The notes under the pieces are model-generated. The model was not told the DNA's origin, did not search any database, and was given only the letters and a program-made list of their open reading frames with translations. Both the position numbers and the translations under genes were made by a program. Positions 25,017 to 33,023 of a stretch of DNA of 54,997 nt are shown here, in pieces. Each line of letters starts with the position of its first letter. Position 1 is the first letter of the stretch. This DNA is from Haloarculaceae archaeon (GTDB taxonomy: Archaea > Halobacteriota > Halobacteria > Halobacteriales > Haloarculaceae): contig SKTU01000068.1 in the NCBI GenBank assembly GCA_007122455.1, positions 1-54,997 of the forward strand. Reading direction: 5' to 3'.

Positions 25017-25288
25017 ACGGGGAGTTCGACGTCGTCGACCGAGTCGGCGTCGCCGTAGCTCAGCTCGAGGAACTCGATGATGCGAGCCGACTCCGCCATC
25101 GTCAGCCCGTAGTCGTCGTCGACGAGCACCGGCACCTGTCGCTGCCCCGAGACGCGACGTACCTCGTTCCGCTTCGAGTGTAGCCCCTCGACCCAGACGC
25201 TGTCGTACTCGAGTTCGAGGTCCTCGAGCGTATCGACGACGTACTCGCAGAACGGACACCCCTCCAGTCGGTAGAGCGTTCGGCCCAT
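25013..25288 (-). CDS. Glutaredoxin/GST N-terminal domain protein (91 aa)
   Basis: Thioredoxin-fold protein. RLEGCPFCEYVVDTLEDLEL carries the dithiol C-P-F-C site at residues 11-14; RQVPVLVDDDYGLTMAESARI provides the cis-proline (VPVL) and the E-S of the thiol-binding site. It lacks a GST helical domain, so it is a stand-alone glutaredoxin-like or mycoredoxin-like reductase. It may act with gamma-glutamylcysteine, the haloarchaeal low-molecular-weight thiol (established for the group, inferred here). It is divergent from the redoxin-like gene, with TATA boxes for both in the 70-base gap. Confidence 0.85.
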   Translation of the reverse strand: MGRTLYRLEGCPFCEYVVDTLEDLELEYDSVWVEGLHSKRNEVRRVSGQRQVPVLVDDDYGLTMAESARIIEFLELSYGDADSVDDVELPV

Positions 25289-25358
25289 GGGGCCTCATGG
25301 GCAGCGAGAAGCAAAAAGCCGACGGGGAGTTTAAGCCAACGGCGTCTGACCTACTCGC
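25289..25358. promoter_or_regulatory. Divergent promoters of the glutaredoxin-like and redoxin-like genes
   Basis: On the plus strand AGTTTAAGCC (about 25328-25337) is ~27 bases before the ATG at 25359. On the minus strand GGCTTTTTGC (about 25309-25318) is ~26 bases before the ATG at 25288. Both fit leaderless transcription, and the shared 70-base gap allows joint control. Confidence 0.55.
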
Positions 25359-25835
25359 ATGCCTCCATCGGTCGGCGACGACGCGCCCGCGTTCGAAGCA
25401 CTCTGCTGTGACGGCGAAACGTTCCGTCCCCGATCGCTAGCGGACGTCGGCGGCGAGAGAGGAACCGTGTTGATTTTCGACGGGTTCGTCTTCAGTGCGA
25501 TCGCGTCGAACTGGTGGCGTCGCTACGAGACCGCCGGCTGGGACGCGTTCGACGGCGTCGAGGCGTACGGCATCGTCCGGGACGGGCCGTACTCGATCAA
25601 CGAGTTTCTCCGACAACTCGACAGCCCGTTTTCGATCTTCAGCGATCTCGACGGGACAGTCGCCGAGACCTACGAACTGCTCGTCGAGCGCGACGGAATG
25701 GCCGGAACGAAAACAGCACGGAGGGCCGTGTTCGTCCTCGACGCCGACGGGACGGTCGCGTACGCGTGGGAGGCCGACGACTGGATCTCCCCGATCCCGG
25801 TCGAGGACGTCGAAACCGCTGTCGGATCGCTGTAG
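25359..25835 (+). CDS. Redoxin (AhpC/TSA-like) protein lacking the usual peroxidatic Cys (158 aa)
   Basis: Thioredoxin-fold protein with the peroxiredoxin layout: VGDDAPAFEALCCDGETFRP at the start, GTVLIFDGFVF as the central strand, DGPYSINEFLRQ, SPFSIFSDLDGTVAETYEL and the typical RAVFVLDADGTVAYAWEAD. After the central strand, where peroxiredoxins have T/S-x-x-C, it reads FSAIASNWW with no cysteine. The only cysteines are C16-C17 near the N-terminus. Peroxidase activity by the normal route is therefore doubtful. It is divergent from a glutaredoxin-like gene, so a thiol-related role remains plausible. Confidence 0.8.
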   Translation: MPPSVGDDAPAFEALCCDGETFRPRSLADVGGERGTVLIFDGFVFSAIASNWWRRYETAGWDAFDGVEAYGIVRDGPYSINEFLRQLDSPFSIFSDLDGTVAETYELLVERDGMAGTKTARRAVFVLDADGTVAYAWEADDWISPIPVEDVETAVGSL

Positions 25836-25838
25836 GAC

Positions 25839-27059
25839 CTACTCGACGCCCATCCGTTTGGCGATCGTGTTGAGCTGGATCTCGTCGGTTCCCTCGACGA
25901 TTCTGAGAAGCCGCGCCGTCTGGAGTTCGCTCATAAACGGGTTCTCCTCTGCGAGACCGTTTCCACCGTGAATCCCGACGACGTCTTCCGCGACGTCGTA
26001 CAGCACGTTGGTTGCGAGATACTTCACGATCGAGGAGGCTTCGATGGCTGAGTCCCCACGTTCGGTCTGCCACGCGAGCCGCAATCCCGCCGCATCCGCG
26101 GCGTAGCTCTTGGCACGTCCCTCGGCGATCTTGTGGGAAATTCCCTGAAACGACCCGATGGATTCGCCGAACGCCTCCCGCTCGTTGGCGTACTCGACCG
26201 CACGATCGAGCAGGAATTCGGCGTGACCGACCGACTGTGCGCCGATTTCTAGCCGTCCGAGTGAGAGAAACTCCATCGCGTCGTAGAAGGCACGGTCGAC
26301 GGTTCCGAGCACGCGCGTTTCGGGGACGCGAACGTCGTCGAGGGTGAGTTCTCCCTGCCGGCCGACGGCGCCGACGGCGTTGTTTAGCGCCGTTATCTCG
26401 TACTCGTCGGCTTCGACGATGAAGCAGGTGATGCCGCCGTATCGACCCGCCTCCGACTGGGGCGTCGTCCGTGCGAACAGTTGAACGAAGTCCGCGTACG
26501 GGGCGTTCGTGATCCACTGTTTCGTCCCGTTTATCACCCACTCGTCGCCGTCCTTCTCGGCGGTGGTCTTCATGTTCGGCGAATCCGATCCGACACCGGG
26601 TTCAGTCTGTGCGAAGGCGGTCGACGTCTCGCCACGAACCGTCGGTTTCAGGTACGTTTCGATCTGCTCTCGGTCCGCCTGTGCCAGCAGCGGTTTGGGT
26701 CCCTCCGGCCCCGCGAGGACACACTCCGTCAGGCCGGGTCCGGTCGATGCGACGTGTTTCACCGCACGGTACCACGTGACGTTCGAAACCCCCTCGCCGC
26801 CGACCTCCTCCGGGAGGTTCATCGCGTAGAAGCCGGCCTCTGCGGATTTTCGGCGCAATTCCCCCATCGCGTCGACGACCTCGTCGACGAGGCGGCCGTC
26901 GTCCTCGTGGCGCTTCCGGGGATTCGACCACGTCTCACCCAGTTCCGCCTCAAGCGGTTCGACTTCACGCTCGATGAACTCCTCGAGAGCGGAGAGAATC
27001 AGTGCCGTCTCTTCGTCGGTGTCGAAGCTTACGCCCGACACCGAGGAACTCATTGTCAT
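25839..27059 (-). CDS. Acyl-CoA dehydrogenase (406 aa)
   Basis: FAD enzyme that puts a 2,3-double bond into an acyl-CoA in beta-oxidation or branched amino acid breakdown. AFAQTEPGVGSDSPNMKTTA and VINGTKQWITNAPYADFVQL are the central beta-domain signatures. REAFGESIGSFQGISHKIAE and YDVAEDVVGIHGGNGLAEEN are in the C-terminal helical domain. The catalytic base is the glutamate of RIVEGTDEIQLNTIA. ATGs at 27059 and 27053 are both possible; the TATA-like GGTTAAAGAA on the minus strand ~27 bases before 27059 favours the first. It is divergent from the racemase-like gene in the catabolic block. Confidence 0.93.
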   Translation of the reverse strand: MTMSSSVSGVSFDTDEETALILSALEEFIEREVEPLEAELGETWSNPRKRHEDDGRLVDEVVDAMGELRRKSAEAGFYAMNLPEEVGGEGVSNVTWYRAVKHVASTGPGLTECVLAGPEGPKPLLAQADREQIETYLKPTVRGETSTAFAQTEPGVGSDSPNMKTTAEKDGDEWVINGTKQWITNAPYADFVQLFARTTPQSEAGRYGGITCFIVEADEYEITALNNAVGAVGRQGELTLDDVRVPETRVLGTVDRAFYDAMEFLSLGRLEIGAQSVGHAEFLLDRAVEYANEREAFGESIGSFQGISHKIAEGRAKSYAADAAGLRLAWQTERGDSAIEASSIVKYLATNVLYDVAEDVVGIHGGNGLAEENPFMSELQTARLLRIVEGTDEIQLNTIAKRMGVE

Positions 27060-27142
27060 GCAACTACGTGACACTATGGATTCTTTAACCCTGCGTGTTC
27101 CGACGACGGCAGGCTTATGTGAGCCCGACGACACCGACAATC
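27060..27142. promoter_or_regulatory. Divergent promoters of acyl-CoA dehydrogenase and racemase-like genes
   Basis: Minus-strand TATA-like GGTTAAAGAA (about 27082-27091) is ~27 bases before the dehydrogenase start. Plus-strand GCTTATGTG (about 27113-27121) is ~27 bases before the ATG at 27143. The compact gap suggests the two catabolic genes may respond to one regulator. Confidence 0.55.
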
Positions 27143-28309
27143 ATGCGACTAGATGACATCCGTGTACTCGACATGACGCGGCTGTTACCCGGCCCGTACG
27201 CCACCCAGCTTCTGGCCGACGCCGGTGCCGACGTGGTCAAGATCGAAGATACCGGCGCGGGCGATTACGCCCGCCACTCGCCGCCGCCGAACGACCGCGG
27301 GGTTGGTGGCATCTTCGACGCGGTCAACCGGGGAAAACGGAGCGTCGCGATCGACCTCAAGGCCGACGACGGTCGGGCGGCGTTCCACGCGCTGGTCGAA
27401 GAGGCCGACGTCGTCATCGAGGGATTCCGACCGGGGGTGACCGAGCGGCTCGGAGCCGACTACGAGACGCTCACCGATTACAACGACGAGCTGGTCTACT
27501 GTTCGCTGTCGGGCTACGGGCAAACCGGTCCGTACCGGCAGCGTCCGGGCCACGATATCAACTACATCGGGCTCGCGGGACTTCTGGACATGACCCGGCG
27601 GGACGACAGCGAGACGCCTCGGTTACCGGGATACCAGATCGCGGACATGGGTGGTGGTCTACTGGCGGCGTTTTCCATCGTGGCGGCGCTCCTCTCGCGT
27701 GAACTGGGCGACGGTGGCGAGTATCTCGACGTCGCACTCACCGACGCGGTCGTCTCCTTCTCACAGGCGATCGCGCCGGGGGCTCTCGCCGGGGATTCTC
27801 CCCGGCCCGGCGAGACGCCGCTCACCGGAGAGTATCCGTGGTACGACGTCTACGAGACGTCGGACGGGCGGTACGTCACGATCGGTGCCCTCGAGCCACA
27901 GTTCTGGAGGGCGTTCTGTGACGCGGTGGATCGTCCGGATCTGCTCGACGCACACGGCGCCGACGACCCGGCGGAGCTGCAGGCACTGCGGGAGGAACTG
28001 GAGTCGCTCTTCGCCGAGCGTTCTCGAGAGGAGTGGGTCGAGCTGATGACCGACCACGACGGCACCGTCGACGGGGTTTATCGACCGTCGGAGGCGTTCG
28101 AACACCCCCAGATCGAATCGCGCGGCTACATCGAAGATCACGGCGAGGCCCCGTCCCGGATCGGACTTCCGATCGTGGGCCCGGACGTTCCGGACCGGGG
28201 TACGACCGAGATCCCCGCACAGGGAGAACACACCGAGGAACTGCTCGTCGAGGCGGGGTTGGATCCGGGTGCCGTCGAGACGCTTCACCAGAGGGGGGTT
28301 GTGCGATGA
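27143..28309 (+). CDS. CaiB/BaiF family protein, alpha-methylacyl-CoA racemase-like (388 aa)
   Basis: Class III CoA-transferase fold. RVLDMTRLLPGPYATQLLAD and DVVKIEDTGAGDYAR form the N-terminal Rossmann part with the CoA site. GQTGPYRQRPGHDINYIGLAG has the H-D-I-N-Y motif, and YQIADMGGGLLAAF the catalytic aspartate region, both typical of alpha-methylacyl-CoA racemases rather than formyl-CoA transferases. It would invert the 2-methyl stereocentre so a dehydrogenase can act. The ATG at 27143 is supported by a TATA box ~27 bases upstream; a longer frame from 27095 is not. It overlaps the LLM oxidoreductase as ATGA, so the two are co-translated. Confidence 0.88.
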   Translation: MRLDDIRVLDMTRLLPGPYATQLLADAGADVVKIEDTGAGDYARHSPPPNDRGVGGIFDAVNRGKRSVAIDLKADDGRAAFHALVEEADVVIEGFRPGVTERLGADYETLTDYNDELVYCSLSGYGQTGPYRQRPGHDINYIGLAGLLDMTRRDDSETPRLPGYQIADMGGGLLAAFSIVAALLSRELGDGGEYLDVALTDAVVSFSQAIAPGALAGDSPRPGETPLTGEYPWYDVYETSDGRYVTIGALEPQFWRAFCDAVDRPDLLDAHGADDPAELQALREELESLFAERSREEWVELMTDHDGTVDGVYRPSEAFEHPQIESRGYIEDHGEAPSRIGLPIVGPDVPDRGTTEIPAQGEHTEELLVEAGLDPGAVETLHQRGVVR

Positions 28310-29280
28310 CGCTGGATCTGCTGTTGACGAGTCAGTCCGGGGACGCGGCCGACGTCGCCGGTCGTGCCGAAGCGCTCGGCTACGGATCGCTGTGGCTCGG
28401 CGAGCTGTGGGGGACGGCTGCGCCGGTGAAGCTGGCCCAGATAGCGACCCAGACCGAGACGATCGGCCTCGGAACCGCGATCCTCAACGTCTACTCCCGG
28501 TCGCCGGCGGTGCTCGCGATGACCGCGGCGTCACTCGACGAGCTCTCCGACGGGCGGTTCACTCTCGGCGTCGGAACGTCGACGCGGAAGGCGATCGAAG
28601 ATCTCCACAGCACCGACTTCGACCGACCCGTTCGACGCTCCCACGAGACGATCGAGCTGATCAAGGCGTTCCTCGACGGCGACGATCGGGTCGAGTACGA
28701 CGGTGAGCTGCTCTCCGCGGCCGACTTCCCGCCGCTCGGCCGCGAGGTTCCCGTCTACCACGCCGCGCTCGGTCCGGCCAACCGCCGCGTCGTCGCGCGG
28801 CTCTGTGACGGATGGATTCCGCACAACATCCCCTTCTCGGAACTTCCCGACGCGTTCGACTACGTAGTCGAACATCTCCCGGACGGCCGTCGTCCCGACG
28901 ACGTGGTCGTCGCGCCGTACGTCCCGTCCGCGGTCGACGACGACGCCGAGACTGCTCGCGACGTCGTTCGTGGTCACGTCGCCTACTACGTCGGCAACGG
29001 CGACGGGTACAAGCGAGCCGTCGGGGCGAAATATCCCGACGCGGCTGACGCGGTTCGAGAGGCGTGGACCGACGGTGACCGTCGCCGAGCGGCCGCAGCC
29101 GTTACCGACGAGATGGTCGACGACCTGGGCGTCGCGGGCACTCCCGAACGGGCCCGCGAACGGATGCGGGAACTCCTCGAATCGGCGGTCATCGACCGAC
29201 CGATGCTCGTGGTCCCGGGGAATGCCTCCGAAGCGGTCGCCGAGCGAACAATCGAAGCGCTGGCACCCGAACGGCTGTAG
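28306..29280 (+). CDS. LLM-class flavin/F420-dependent oxidoreductase (324 aa)
   Basis: Luciferase-like TIM-barrel enzyme of the F420-dependent methylene-H4MPT reductase (Mer)-like branch. LTSQSGDAADVAGRAEALGY, SLWLGELWG, TIGLGTAILNVYSRSPAVLA and GRFTLGVGTSTRKAIED are diagnostic; VYHAALGPANRRVVARLCDG follows. It begins inside the stop of the racemase-like gene (ATGA at 28306-28309) and so probably serves the same route. Haloarchaea make F420, so an F420H2-linked reduction or oxidation is likely, but FMN use cannot be excluded. Confidence 0.88.
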   Translation: MTLDLLLTSQSGDAADVAGRAEALGYGSLWLGELWGTAAPVKLAQIATQTETIGLGTAILNVYSRSPAVLAMTAASLDELSDGRFTLGVGTSTRKAIEDLHSTDFDRPVRRSHETIELIKAFLDGDDRVEYDGELLSAADFPPLGREVPVYHAALGPANRRVVARLCDGWIPHNIPFSELPDAFDYVVEHLPDGRRPDDVVVAPYVPSAVDDDAETARDVVRGHVAYYVGNGDGYKRAVGAKYPDAADAVREAWTDGDRRRAAAAVTDEMVDDLGVAGTPERARERMRELLESAVIDRPMLVVPGNASEAVAERTIEALAPERL

Positions 29281-29413
29281 TACGGAAACTGGCGAACAGG
29301 CGATCCGTTTTTCGTCGGCGAGCCGTGGATCACACTACCACTTGGCGGCCCGCCGTCGACTCGTCAGCTCACAGCGCCGGTGGTCCTTCTCTGGTTGATA
29401 AACCTCCGTCCGA

Positions 29414-30196
29414 TCAGAAGCTAAAGAGGTCGATCCCTCCTGTCACACCGACGACTTGACCGGTGACGTAGTCCGCCTGCTCGGAGCTGAGATAGGCGAC
29501 GAGGTTGGCGACGTCCTCCTCGCGGCCGAGCTGTCGCATGGGCGTCGCTTTGGCGATGCGCGCGAAGTATTCGTCGTACTCCGACAGCTCCTCGATACTC
29601 ATCTCCGCCAGTTGGCCGACGACGATGTTCGGCGTGATGACGTTCGAAGTGACGTTCTTTCGAGCTCCCTCGAGCGCGAGGGTCTTGCCGAAGCCGATGA
29701 GTGCGGCTTTGGTCGCCGAGTAGGAGGCCTGTCCGAAGCCGCCCTGCCAGCCGGCCATCGACGACATGTTGATCACTCGGCCCCACTCTCGCTCGAGCAT
29801 TCCGGGAAAAACTGCTTTACTGATGTTGTACGTCCCGGTGAGATTGATCTCGATGTCGCGATCCCAGATCTCGTCGTCGTAGTCCTTCAGCTGGGCGCGA
29901 GCGTCGACCATCGCCGCGTTGTTGACGAGAATGTCGATCCCACCGGTCTCGGCCTCGAGCGCTGCGACCGTGTCCTCGACCGTCTCGCGGTCGGTGAGAT
30001 CACACTCCACCGCGTGGGCCGCACCGTCGTAGTCGCCACCGTTGATCTCCTCGGCCACGCTCTCGGCCGCGCTGGCGTCGACGTCCAGGACGATGACCTC
30101 TGTGCCTTCGTTGGCGAGGACCCGACAGTCCTCGCTCCCGATGCGTCCGCCACCCCCCGTGACGAGGGCAGTTCGATCGTCGATTCCGAAATCCAT
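29414..30196 (-). CDS. Short-chain dehydrogenase/reductase (260 aa)
   Basis: Classical NAD(P)-dependent SDR. LVTGGGGRIGSEDCRVLAN is the cofactor motif (T-G-x-x-x-x-I-G variant), VLDVDAS follows strand 2, ILVNNAAMVDARA is the N-N-A-A motif, INMSSMAGWQGG holds the catalytic serine, and SYSATKAALIGFGK the Y-x-x-x-K. The C-terminus ends ADYVTGQVVGVTGGIDLF, as in 3-oxoacyl-ACP/3-hydroxyacyl-CoA-type members. The ATG at 30194-30196 starts directly before the first strand; a frame to 30253 adds unlikely residues. It is divergent from a second SDR and probably oxidises a hydroxyacyl or alcohol intermediate. Confidence 0.9.
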   Translation of the reverse strand: MDFGIDDRTALVTGGGGRIGSEDCRVLANEGTEVIVLDVDASAAESVAEEINGGDYDGAAHAVECDLTDRETVEDTVAALEAETGGIDILVNNAAMVDARAQLKDYDDEIWDRDIEINLTGTYNISKAVFPGMLEREWGRVINMSSMAGWQGGFGQASYSATKAALIGFGKTLALEGARKNVTSNVITPNIVVGQLAEMSIEELSEYDEYFARIAKATPMRQLGREEDVANLVAYLSSEQADYVTGQVVGVTGGIDLFSF

Positions 30197-30355
30197 ACGA
30201 GTTGGTTCTCCCCCGGTACCCCGATAACAGTTTGGTGTGGTCTCCCACGGCACGTTCTCGTTCGGATCTCGATAACGTCCGATCGGTGGCTATCTTTATT
30301 AATCGAGCCTAGAAACGAGTAGCCGTTATATGTCCACATCAGGCAGTATCCGCCG
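30197..30355. promoter_or_regulatory. Divergent promoter region between two SDR genes
   Basis: The plus-strand TATA-like TTATATG (30326-30332) lies ~27 bases before a GTG at 30356, which supports that codon as a leaderless start over the ATG at 30365. AT-rich TATCTTTATTAATC (30291 onward) is a second candidate element. The leftward promoter is not clear. Confidence 0.5.
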
Positions 30356-31141
30356 GTGGTCGCGATGATCGAGCAGTTCAGCGTCGCCGACCAGAACGTC
30401 ATCGTAACTGGATCGAGCCAGGGGATCGGCGAGTCGATCGCGACGCGGTTCGCCGACGACGGTGCAAACGTCGTCGTCACCTCTCGATCTCAGGAGAAGG
30501 TGGCGGCGGTCGCCGACGAGATCAACGACAGCGACAGTCCGGGTCGCGCCATCGCCGTCGAGTGCGACGTCCGCGACCGCGACGCCGTGGAGGCGCTCGT
30601 CGAAACGACGGTCGAGGAGTTCGGGTCCCTCGACACGATGATCAACAACGCCGGCGCCTCGTTCATGGCGAAGTTCGACGACATTTCGTCGAACGGCTGG
30701 AAAACCATCGTCGACATCAACCTCCACGGAACGTTCCACGGGGCACAGGTCGCGGGGCAGGCGATGCAGGAGTCCGGCGGCGGTCGAATCATTAACTTCG
30801 CGTCCGTGGCCGGGACGCAGGGCTCCCCGAGCATGAGCCACTACGGCGCGGCGAAAGCTGCCATCGTCAACCTGACGACGTCTCTCGCCGTCCAGTACGC
30901 GGAACACGACATCCGAGTCAACTGTATCGCCCCGGGCCTCGTCGCTACCCCCGGCGTCGAATCGCAGATGGGTATCACTGCCGGCGACATCGACCGGTCG
31001 TCGGTCGACCGCCAGATCGGCGTTCCCGAGGAGATCGCCGACCTCGCGCAGTTCCTCGCGAGCGACGCCTCCTCGTATCTGATCGGCGAGACCGTCGTCG
31101 CCAAGGGCGTCCCCCGTCTCCAGGAGTCGGCCGAAGCCTGA
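30356..31141 (+). CDS. Short-chain dehydrogenase/reductase (261 aa)
   Basis: Second classical SDR, only moderately similar to its divergent neighbour. VIVTGSSQGIGESIATRFAD is the T-G-x-x-x-G-I-G motif, MINNAGASFMAKFDD the N-N-A-G, INFASVAGTQG the catalytic serine, SHYGAAKAAIVNLTTSLAVQ the Y-x-x-x-K, and VNCIAPGLVATPG the usual P-G loop. The tail DASSYLIGETVVAKGVPRLQ is typical. The start could be the GTG at 30356, in register with the TATA box, or the ATG at 30365. It precedes the ThDP enzyme by ~75 bases. Likely a step in the same catabolic block. Confidence 0.9.
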   Translation: MVAMIEQFSVADQNVIVTGSSQGIGESIATRFADDGANVVVTSRSQEKVAAVADEINDSDSPGRAIAVECDVRDRDAVEALVETTVEEFGSLDTMINNAGASFMAKFDDISSNGWKTIVDINLHGTFHGAQVAGQAMQESGGGRIINFASVAGTQGSPSMSHYGAAKAAIVNLTTSLAVQYAEHDIRVNCIAPGLVATPGVESQMGITAGDIDRSSVDRQIGVPEEIADLAQFLASDASSYLIGETVVAKGVPRLQESAEA

Positions 31142-31183
31142 ACCGGTCGTCGGCGTTTTCCTTTCCAAACCGCCGGATGGGTG

Positions 31184-31194
31184 AACTATAAACG
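31184..31194 (+). promoter_or_regulatory. TATA box of the ThDP enzyme gene
   Basis: AACTATAAACG is centred ~28 bases before the ATG at 31217 and too close to the in-frame ATG at 31196. This favours 31217 as the start and a leaderless transcript. Confidence 0.55.
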
Positions 31195-31216
31195 CATGGC
31201 AGAGACAGGGATAGCC

Positions 31217-32911
31217 ATGGTCGACTCATACACCGGTGCGGATCTGTTCGTCGAAGCGCTCGAAGAGTACAACGTCGAGCGCGTGTTCGGTAACCCCGGA
31301 ACGACTGAAGTACCCGTTTTGGACGCGCTCTCGAGGAGCGACATCGAGTACGTGCTCGGACTTCACGAGGACATCGCCGTCGGGATGGCCGGTGGCTACG
31401 CCCAGACGCGCAGATACCACGCCCACGAGAACCCAGAGATCAACCCCGTCGGCGTCGTGAATCTCCACATCGCGCCGGGGTTGGCCCACGGTCTTGGGAA
31501 CCTCTACGCCGCGAAGATGACCGGCGCGCCGCTCGTCGTCACGGCGGGGAACCACAGCACCGATTTCCGTCACGAGGAGCCGATTCTCAGCGGCGAACTC
31601 GTCGAGATGGCCGATCAGTTCACGAAGTGGAGTGCCGAGGTACTGGACGTCGACACGATTCCGACGATGGTCCGGCGGGCGTTCCGGGTCGCGCTGACGC
31701 CGCCGACAGGTCCCGTCTTTCTCGGGCTTCCGCTCGACGTGATGACCGACGAAACCGACGAGCGGCCGGAGCGACTCGGTTCGATCCCGAATGCTGGGCG
31801 AGGGGATCCGACTCAGATCGAGCGGGCAGCGGATTTCCTTTTGGACGCCGACGAGCCGGTGATGATCGTCGGCGATCAGATCGCCAGATCGGGCACGGAC
31901 GCCGTTCAGGCGGCCGTCGATCTCGCCGAAACGGCGGGGCTCCGCGTCCACGGGGAGATCCTTTCCAGCGAGGTCGACTTCCCGACCGGACACGATCAGT
32001 GGGTGTCGTACGTCCCGCCGACCGAACACGTCGCGGCGTCGATCATGGACACCGACACGCTGCTCTTCGTCGGCTGTTCGACGCACACGACGACGACCCG
32101 GTACGAGGACCAGCTCGTCGATCCCTCGACGACCTGTATCCACGTCGGTCCGGACGCGTGGGAACTCGGAAAGAACCAGATCGCGGACGCGGCCGTCCTC
32201 GGGGATCCCGGTCTCGTCCTCGAACAGCTCACGGAACACGTCGGCGACCGGCTCGACTCGGCGACCCGCGAGGACCGTGTCGAACGCGTCCGGGACGCCA
32301 AGCGGGTTGCCGACGATCGGTTGGCGGACATGGGTGAGGGAGACGCTGCAGCGGACGATCCCCGCGCCTCGAAGGCCACGCTCGTCGACGCGATCTCCGA
32401 CGTCGCGGGCGACGCCTACATCGTCGACGAGGGGATCACCTCGAAATACGTGATGCTCACGCGACGCGAGCTCGTGGCGAACCAGTTCATTTCGAACAAG
32501 GGCGGTGGTCTGGGTTACGGCCTCCCGGCGTCCGTCGGTGCCGCGATCGCGGAGAGCGACACGGACGACCCACGGGAGGTGCTCGGCTTCGTCGGCGACG
32601 GCTCGTATCTCTACTACCCGCACACGCTCTACACGGCGGCCCGCTACGACGTCGATCTCACCGTCGTCATTCCCGACAACCGGAACTACCGCATCCTCAA
32701 GAACAACACGCTCGCGGTGCTCGGCGGTGAGGAGGAGGATTACGACTTCGTCGGGATGGATTTCGAACCGCCGGTCGACATTCCGAAGAACGCCGAGAGC
32801 CACGGTGCCCGCGGCCACCTCGTCGACGAGCCCGACGCGATCGGCGAGACGATCCGCGACGCACTCGAGCGGTCCGGTCCGGACGTCCTCGACGTGTTGG
32901 TTCACGACTGA
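31217..32911 (+). CDS. Thiamine diphosphate-dependent decarboxylase/lyase, benzoylformate decarboxylase-like (564 aa)
   Basis: Three-domain ThDP enzyme. The Pyr domain has VFGNPGTTEVPVLDAL, LHEDIAVGMAGGYAQ with the conserved ThDP-activating glutamate, and VVNLHIAPGLAHGLGNL with the histidine equivalent to H70 of benzoylformate decarboxylase (MdlC). The PP domain has GGGLGYGLPASVGAAI and the Mg-ThDP motif GDGSYLYY ... PDNRNY. The serine equivalent to MdlC S26 is threonine here, and my alignment puts threonine where MdlC has H281. The reaction is therefore uncertain: 2-keto acid decarboxylation or 2-hydroxyacyl-CoA lysis. The neighbours (racemase-like, acyl-CoA dehydrogenase, SDRs) suit either. 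No carboligase FAD region is obvious. Confidence 0.88.
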   Translation: MVDSYTGADLFVEALEEYNVERVFGNPGTTEVPVLDALSRSDIEYVLGLHEDIAVGMAGGYAQTRRYHAHENPEINPVGVVNLHIAPGLAHGLGNLYAAKMTGAPLVVTAGNHSTDFRHEEPILSGELVEMADQFTKWSAEVLDVDTIPTMVRRAFRVALTPPTGPVFLGLPLDVMTDETDERPERLGSIPNAGRGDPTQIERAADFLLDADEPVMIVGDQIARSGTDAVQAAVDLAETAGLRVHGEILSSEVDFPTGHDQWVSYVPPTEHVAASIMDTDTLLFVGCSTHTTTTRYEDQLVDPSTTCIHVGPDAWELGKNQIADAAVLGDPGLVLEQLTEHVGDRLDSATREDRVERVRDAKRVADDRLADMGEGDAAADDPRASKATLVDAISDVAGDAYIVDEGITSKYVMLTRRELVANQFISNKGGGLGYGLPASVGAAIAESDTDDPREVLGFVGDGSYLYYPHTLYTAARYDVDLTVVIPDNRNYRILKNNTLAVLGGEEEDYDFVGMDFEPPVDIPKNAESHGARGHLVDEPDAIGETIRDALERSGPDVLDVLVHD

Positions 32912-33013
32912 ACCGCCCTCGGTCGTACGGTGACGTATCGGTTCGGTGGGGTGTTTCGGCAGTTATTTGCCCGTGGATGAGATATCTGACACCAATGTCA
33001 ACAACTGTCGTAC

Positions 33014-33020
33014 GGGAGGT
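33014..33020 (+). promoter_or_regulatory. Shine-Dalgarno site GGGAGGT before the APH-type gene
   Basis: GGGAGGT ends three bases before the ATG at 33024. It is one of the few strong ribosome-binding sites in the window and decides the start over an earlier in-frame one at 32946. It implies a transcript with a leader, possibly continuing from the ThDP gene. Confidence 0.65.
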
Positions 33021-33023
33021 AGT

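Noticed and set aside
31226-32905. 559-codon minus-strand frame opposite the ThDP enzyme
   Set aside because: Shadow of a clear ThDP enzyme; the translation has no domain structure.
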